Shown in pieces: positions 56,301-64,000 of a stretch of 64,000 nucleotides of DNA. Each line of letters starts with the position of its first letter. Positions within the stretch are counted from its first letter, which is position 1. The stretch spans positions 7,311,001-7,375,000 of the forward strand of contig NC_090703.1 of assembly GCF_040954835.1 (NCBI RefSeq), written 5' to 3'. Source of the stretch: Lepisosteus oculatus (Eukaryota > Chordata > Actinopteri > Semionotiformes > Lepisosteidae). The translations under genes were made by a program, and so were the position numbers. The notes under the pieces are model-generated. The model did no database searches and was not told the origin of the DNA. It saw only the letters and a list, made by a program, of their open reading frames with translations.

Positions 56301-56743
56301 AAAGAGCCGGCTGTAATACGGGTTGCGCTCCAGACAATGTAGAGATCATGTCAGGTTAAAAAAAGGCGAATATAGTGGCATATCACAGCGCTTCGGCCTG
56401 GGGTGAATTTCCTCTGCACCTCCTAATCTTTTTTTAGGGAGGCTTCACTACGACAGTGATTTAGCTTCCACCACACTCACCCCATTAAGCAGCTGAAAAT
56501 AGAAGCCATTGACACCGCAAACTAACATCTTCTTATAATTTCATCTAAGTTTATGATTACATGACTATGAGAAAACATCTCACTGATTTCGAATGAAAAG
56601 CTTCAAGAAGAATTGATTTAGTCCAGATAATTTCTAAAAAAAGGAGGAAATAAGTACACAGGCGAGTTTGAAAAAAAATATTAACAAGAATACTAAAGAA
56701 TAAAGCATAAAAATGAGAATCTTTTTCACCCTTACCTTATCAT
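53307..56743 (-). CDS. TRMT5: TRMT5, tRNA (guanine-37-N1)-methyltransferase, complete
   Basis: CDS is complement(join(53307..53362, 53482..54127, 54428..54552, 55439..56070, 56736..56743)): 1467 nt, 488 aa, against about 509 in human. The enzyme transfers methyl from S-adenosylmethionine to N1 of G37 next to the tRNA anticodon, which keeps the reading frame. Residues 1-50 are rich in Arg, Ala and aromatics with no acidic residue but E15, a typical mitochondrial presequence. The Trm5 N-terminal part follows ([51 protein letters not shown]). The SAM-binding motif is [12 protein letters not shown] (295-306) with FANDLNPES; the catalytic-loop NLP is at 374-376; [15 protein letters not shown] (440-454) ends the domain. 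The start ATGATAAG restores frame to exon 2. A second Met at 51 starts the cytosolic-like MPEQQQ part. Confidence 0.95.
53363..53481 (-). other. TRMT5: TRMT5 intron 4
   Basis: A 119-bp intron, GTGAGG to CTGTCAG. Reading through it would extend the frame by about 24 codons to a stop at 53408, but the spliced C-terminus fits better. Confidence 0.8.
53482..54127 (-). CDS. TRMT5: TRMT5 exon 4 (methyltransferase core)
   Basis: A 646-nt exon starting GTC CGA GAG AAC (VRENN) after CCCGCAG. It encodes the SAM-binding fold and catalytic NLP, and ends GAA CCA G before GTGAGG. Confidence 0.95.
54128..54427 (-). other. TRMT5: TRMT5 intron 3
   Basis: A 300-bp intron, donor GTGATG to acceptor CCGCAG. Nothing else recognised. 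Confidence 0.8.
54428..54552 (-). CDS. TRMT5: TRMT5 exon 3
   Basis: A 125-nt exon after TTTCACAG encoding (G)[20 protein letters not shown] and on to [12 protein letters not shown]. The donor GTGATG departs from GTRAGT at +5, but frame and homology support it. Confidence 0.9.
54553..55438 (-). other. TRMT5: TRMT5 intron 2
   Basis: An 886-bp intron more than half filled by a 5S-headed SINE (54853-55340) in the opposite orientation to the gene. The SINE ends about 100 bp from the exon 2 donor. Confidence 0.85.
54853..55340 (+). mobile_element. 5S rRNA-derived SINE (SINE3/DeuSINE type), near full length
   Basis: 5S-like head: GCAGCCCACTGAAGCTCAGC, then AGCCTGGCCAGTACCTGGAT. The body follows: GTGGGGCCAGCTGGGGGCGC, TCCTCTGGATGAGATGTAAA, GTCCTGGCTAAATTTCCCCC and CATGGCCTCCTAATAATCCC. 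The 3' end is AGAAAAGCACTATACAAGTG, then TAAGTAAC. It is one of the best-preserved repeats here. The 5S head is diverged in its 5' half. Confidence 0.85.
55439..56070 (-). CDS. TRMT5: TRMT5 exon 2
   Basis: A 632-nt GC-rich exon after TTCTTCGCAG. It starts G|GCT CTG TGT CGA (ALCRIFTF), giving the rest of the presequence, Met51 and the N-terminal domain. It ends ATT G before GTAAGG. Confidence 0.93.
56071..56735 (-). other. TRMT5: TRMT5 intron 1
   Basis: A 665-bp AT-rich intron from GTAAGG to CGCAG. No feature recognised. Confidence 0.8.
56736..56743 (-). CDS. TRMT5: TRMT5 exon 1 (8 coding bases)
   Basis: ATG ATA AG before GTAAGG, joined to G|GCT in exon 2 to give [11 protein letters not shown]. 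This is the only ATG in this exon whose frame continues into exon 2's coding frame; the two upstream ATGs give short frames. Confidence 0.8.
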
Positions 56744-57096
56744 TGCATCTCCTCTCGGGAGCCATGCGGATACGTGGTGACGTTATTTTCAGTGGCCGAT
56801 TCCGTAGAGTGTGGAACGGAATTCCCCCGCAATGATTGGTAGACAGAGTCCATCACCAGGGCAACCGAGGGCTTGCGCTGACGTCTTTAAAAAGCGACGC
56901 CTTGGTGTCATATGACTGGTCAGCTGAGCCTGAGTGACTGTTATTGTAGAGTTACTGCAGGGATTCACCAATGGTGTAAAGAGTAAAATCGCGTATCTTC
57001 TTGGTCCAGCAGACGATTTACTGTTATTTTATTTATAATGTGGGTTGGCGTTGAGAGTTGTTGTGTGATATTTTAATCTACGTTCAAAGGGCAACG
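56744..57096. promoter_or_regulatory. TRMT5/SLC38A6 divergent promoter region
   Basis: 353 bp separate the two start codons. The region has CCAAT boxes in both directions (ATTGG at 56835-56839, CCAAT at 56968-56972), CRE-like TGACGTC (56879-56885) and TGACGTTA (56778-56785), and a 10-bp palindrome GTCATATGAC (56907-56916). There is no clear TATA box. This layout is typical of bidirectional housekeeping promoters. Transcription starts cannot be fixed by eye. Confidence 0.65.
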
Positions 57097-62918
<5,822 letters not shown>

Positions 62919-63239
62919 GTGAGTGCATTCCAGCTTTGAAGGACAGTCCAGATGTGGAGCCTGCGGGGTGCACTACTCTGAGAGGGGGTATCGCCCTCCA
63001 CCCAGTGAAACAGCAGGAAGCAGTTGGGTTTTACTTCCTTATAAAATGGGATGCTGTATATTATTAATTGGGAAGTCCTGGGTCCCAGTGTTGACACATA
63101 AAGTATAATGGAAGGAAAAGAGTGATGTTCCCATCTAATTATAAAAATAAATATGCTGATGCCTTGGCCTTTACTGCTTTGTCACAATAGGATTTTGTAA
63201 CATAGTAAAGGCAGGGATATTCCTCTGGCATTCTGACGT

Positions 63240-63400
63240 TTGGTGGTAGGACAGTCCGATGGCACAACCCCATGAATTCATTGGTTGTGAGTTCAAATCG
63301 TGATGTATTCAACATGTTTTGACTTGGTGAAAAGATTATAATGAATCGCCTGGTAAGTCAAAAATTGCCTCTTGGCAATAAAGAGTATTGGTATGGTATA
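63240..63400 (+). mobile_element. Possible degenerate tRNA-derived SINE
   Basis: TTGTGAGTTCAAATCGTG resembles a B box, and the sequence ends in TTGCCTCTTGGCAATAAAGA, a SINE-like tail. No clear A box. Confidence 0.4.
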
Positions 63401-63629
63401 ATCAGGTACTTTATTTGGATGACTTCATTAAAATGCCCAGGTATCTAAACTAGTCTAATCTTTTTGGATAAAAGCATAAGCCAAATTCATTAATGATATT
63501 AAAATACTGCCTAATGGGATGAAAAATTTGTGCTATCACTGACCACATCCAGTAGTGTATCCTGGGCTTTTAAGGAATGTTTTATCTCTTGAGTTTTTTT
63601 TTTCTATTTTCATGGTATTTGACCAGTAA

Positions 63630-63830
63630 ATAGAGCTTTCAGAGGATGGCAGTGGTTACCATTGCTGCCTCACAGCACTGGGGCCCGGGGTTTAGTTCCT
63701 GGGGTGTGAACTGTTTATCTGAGTTTTATATGGTCTCCCTGTGTTTGTGTGGGATGCTTTGTGCTCTCTTTTCCTCTCACAGGCATAACGCATACTGGTT
63801 AATTGGTTAAGGTTAATTGGCTTCTAGAAA
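63630..63830 (+). mobile_element. tRNA-derived SINE-like repeat
   Basis: GCAGTGGTTACCATTGCTGC, CTCACAGCACTGGGGCCCGG and GGTTTAGTTCCTGGGG match the common fish repeat with tRNA-like A and B boxes. It ends with a diverged TTAATTGGTTAAGGTTAATT stretch. Confidence 0.65.
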
Positions 63831-64000
63831 AAATGGCTAATTTGGAAGAATTGCGTTCCATACAAGAATCGACTTTTTGTGCATTATGTGTTGTGCATTT
63901 TTACCAGTTTTATATATTTCGTGTGGCACTGCTCTGTATTTGCTGAGCAACAGAATTGTTTTTTTCGGATCTGTTTTAGATGATAATCTCTTATGTGTTT

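Larger units (their letters stand above)
62919..64000 (+). other. SLC38A6: SLC38A6 intron 4 (partial)
   Basis: Intron to the right edge, holding tRNA-SINE-like remnants at about 63240-63400 and 63630-63830 and a SINE-tail-like TTTGGATAAAAGCATAAGCC near 63460. Confidence 0.75.

Overview
The window is vertebrate nuclear DNA, most likely from a ray-finned fish. It holds four protein-coding genes with GT-AG introns, large repeat-rich introns and CpG-rich promoters. The order is SIX4 (minus, cut by the left edge), MNAT1 (plus, complete), TRMT5 (minus, complete) and SLC38A6 (plus, cut by the right edge). As I remember it, this is the order and orientation of the human chromosome 14q23 block. The repeats (5S-rRNA-headed SINEs, CR1-type LINE remnants, MIR-like SINEs, a Penelope-like short repeat with a hammerhead-like core) fit a non-teleost ray-finned fish such as a gar, bowfin or sturgeon, but the species cannot be fixed from sequence alone.

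Layout: 1-4289 SIX4, with part of exon 2 at the left edge, a 3.2 kb intron and exon 1 with the SIX domain and homeodomain. 4290-5888 is the divergent SIX4/MNAT1 intergenic region: a CpG-rich SIX4 leader, then AT-rich DNA carrying two short retro-insertions. 5889-52288 is MNAT1, eight exons encoding 310 aa, with introns up to 19 kb. 52289-53306 is a tail-to-tail junction. 53307-56743 is TRMT5, five exons encoding 488 aa. 56744-57096 is a 353 bp divergent spacer that probably serves as a bidirectional promoter. 57097-64000 is the first four coding exons of SLC38A6 plus a partial intron.

Function: the genes share no pathway. SIX4 is a homeodomain transcription factor. MNAT1 is the RING-finger assembly subunit of the CDK-activating kinase of TFIIH. 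TRMT5 makes m1G37 in tRNA and starts with a mitochondrial-type presequence. SLC38A6 is a SNAT-family transporter. Their linkage is ancient synteny, possibly held in place by SIX-gene regulatory elements inside MNAT1; that last point is inference.

No bacterial-type system, CRISPR array or viral gene was seen. The most interesting non-genic signals are: the two Penelope/SINE-like insertions with target-site duplications, one with an inverted 5' end; a 260 bp near-palindromic Harbinger-like MITE in SLC38A6 intron 1; three short perfect hairpins; a triple DR1 nuclear-receptor-type site; and overlapping upstream reading frames at the TRMT5 start. All exon coordinates were read by eye from splice sites, reading-frame continuity and remembered family sequence.
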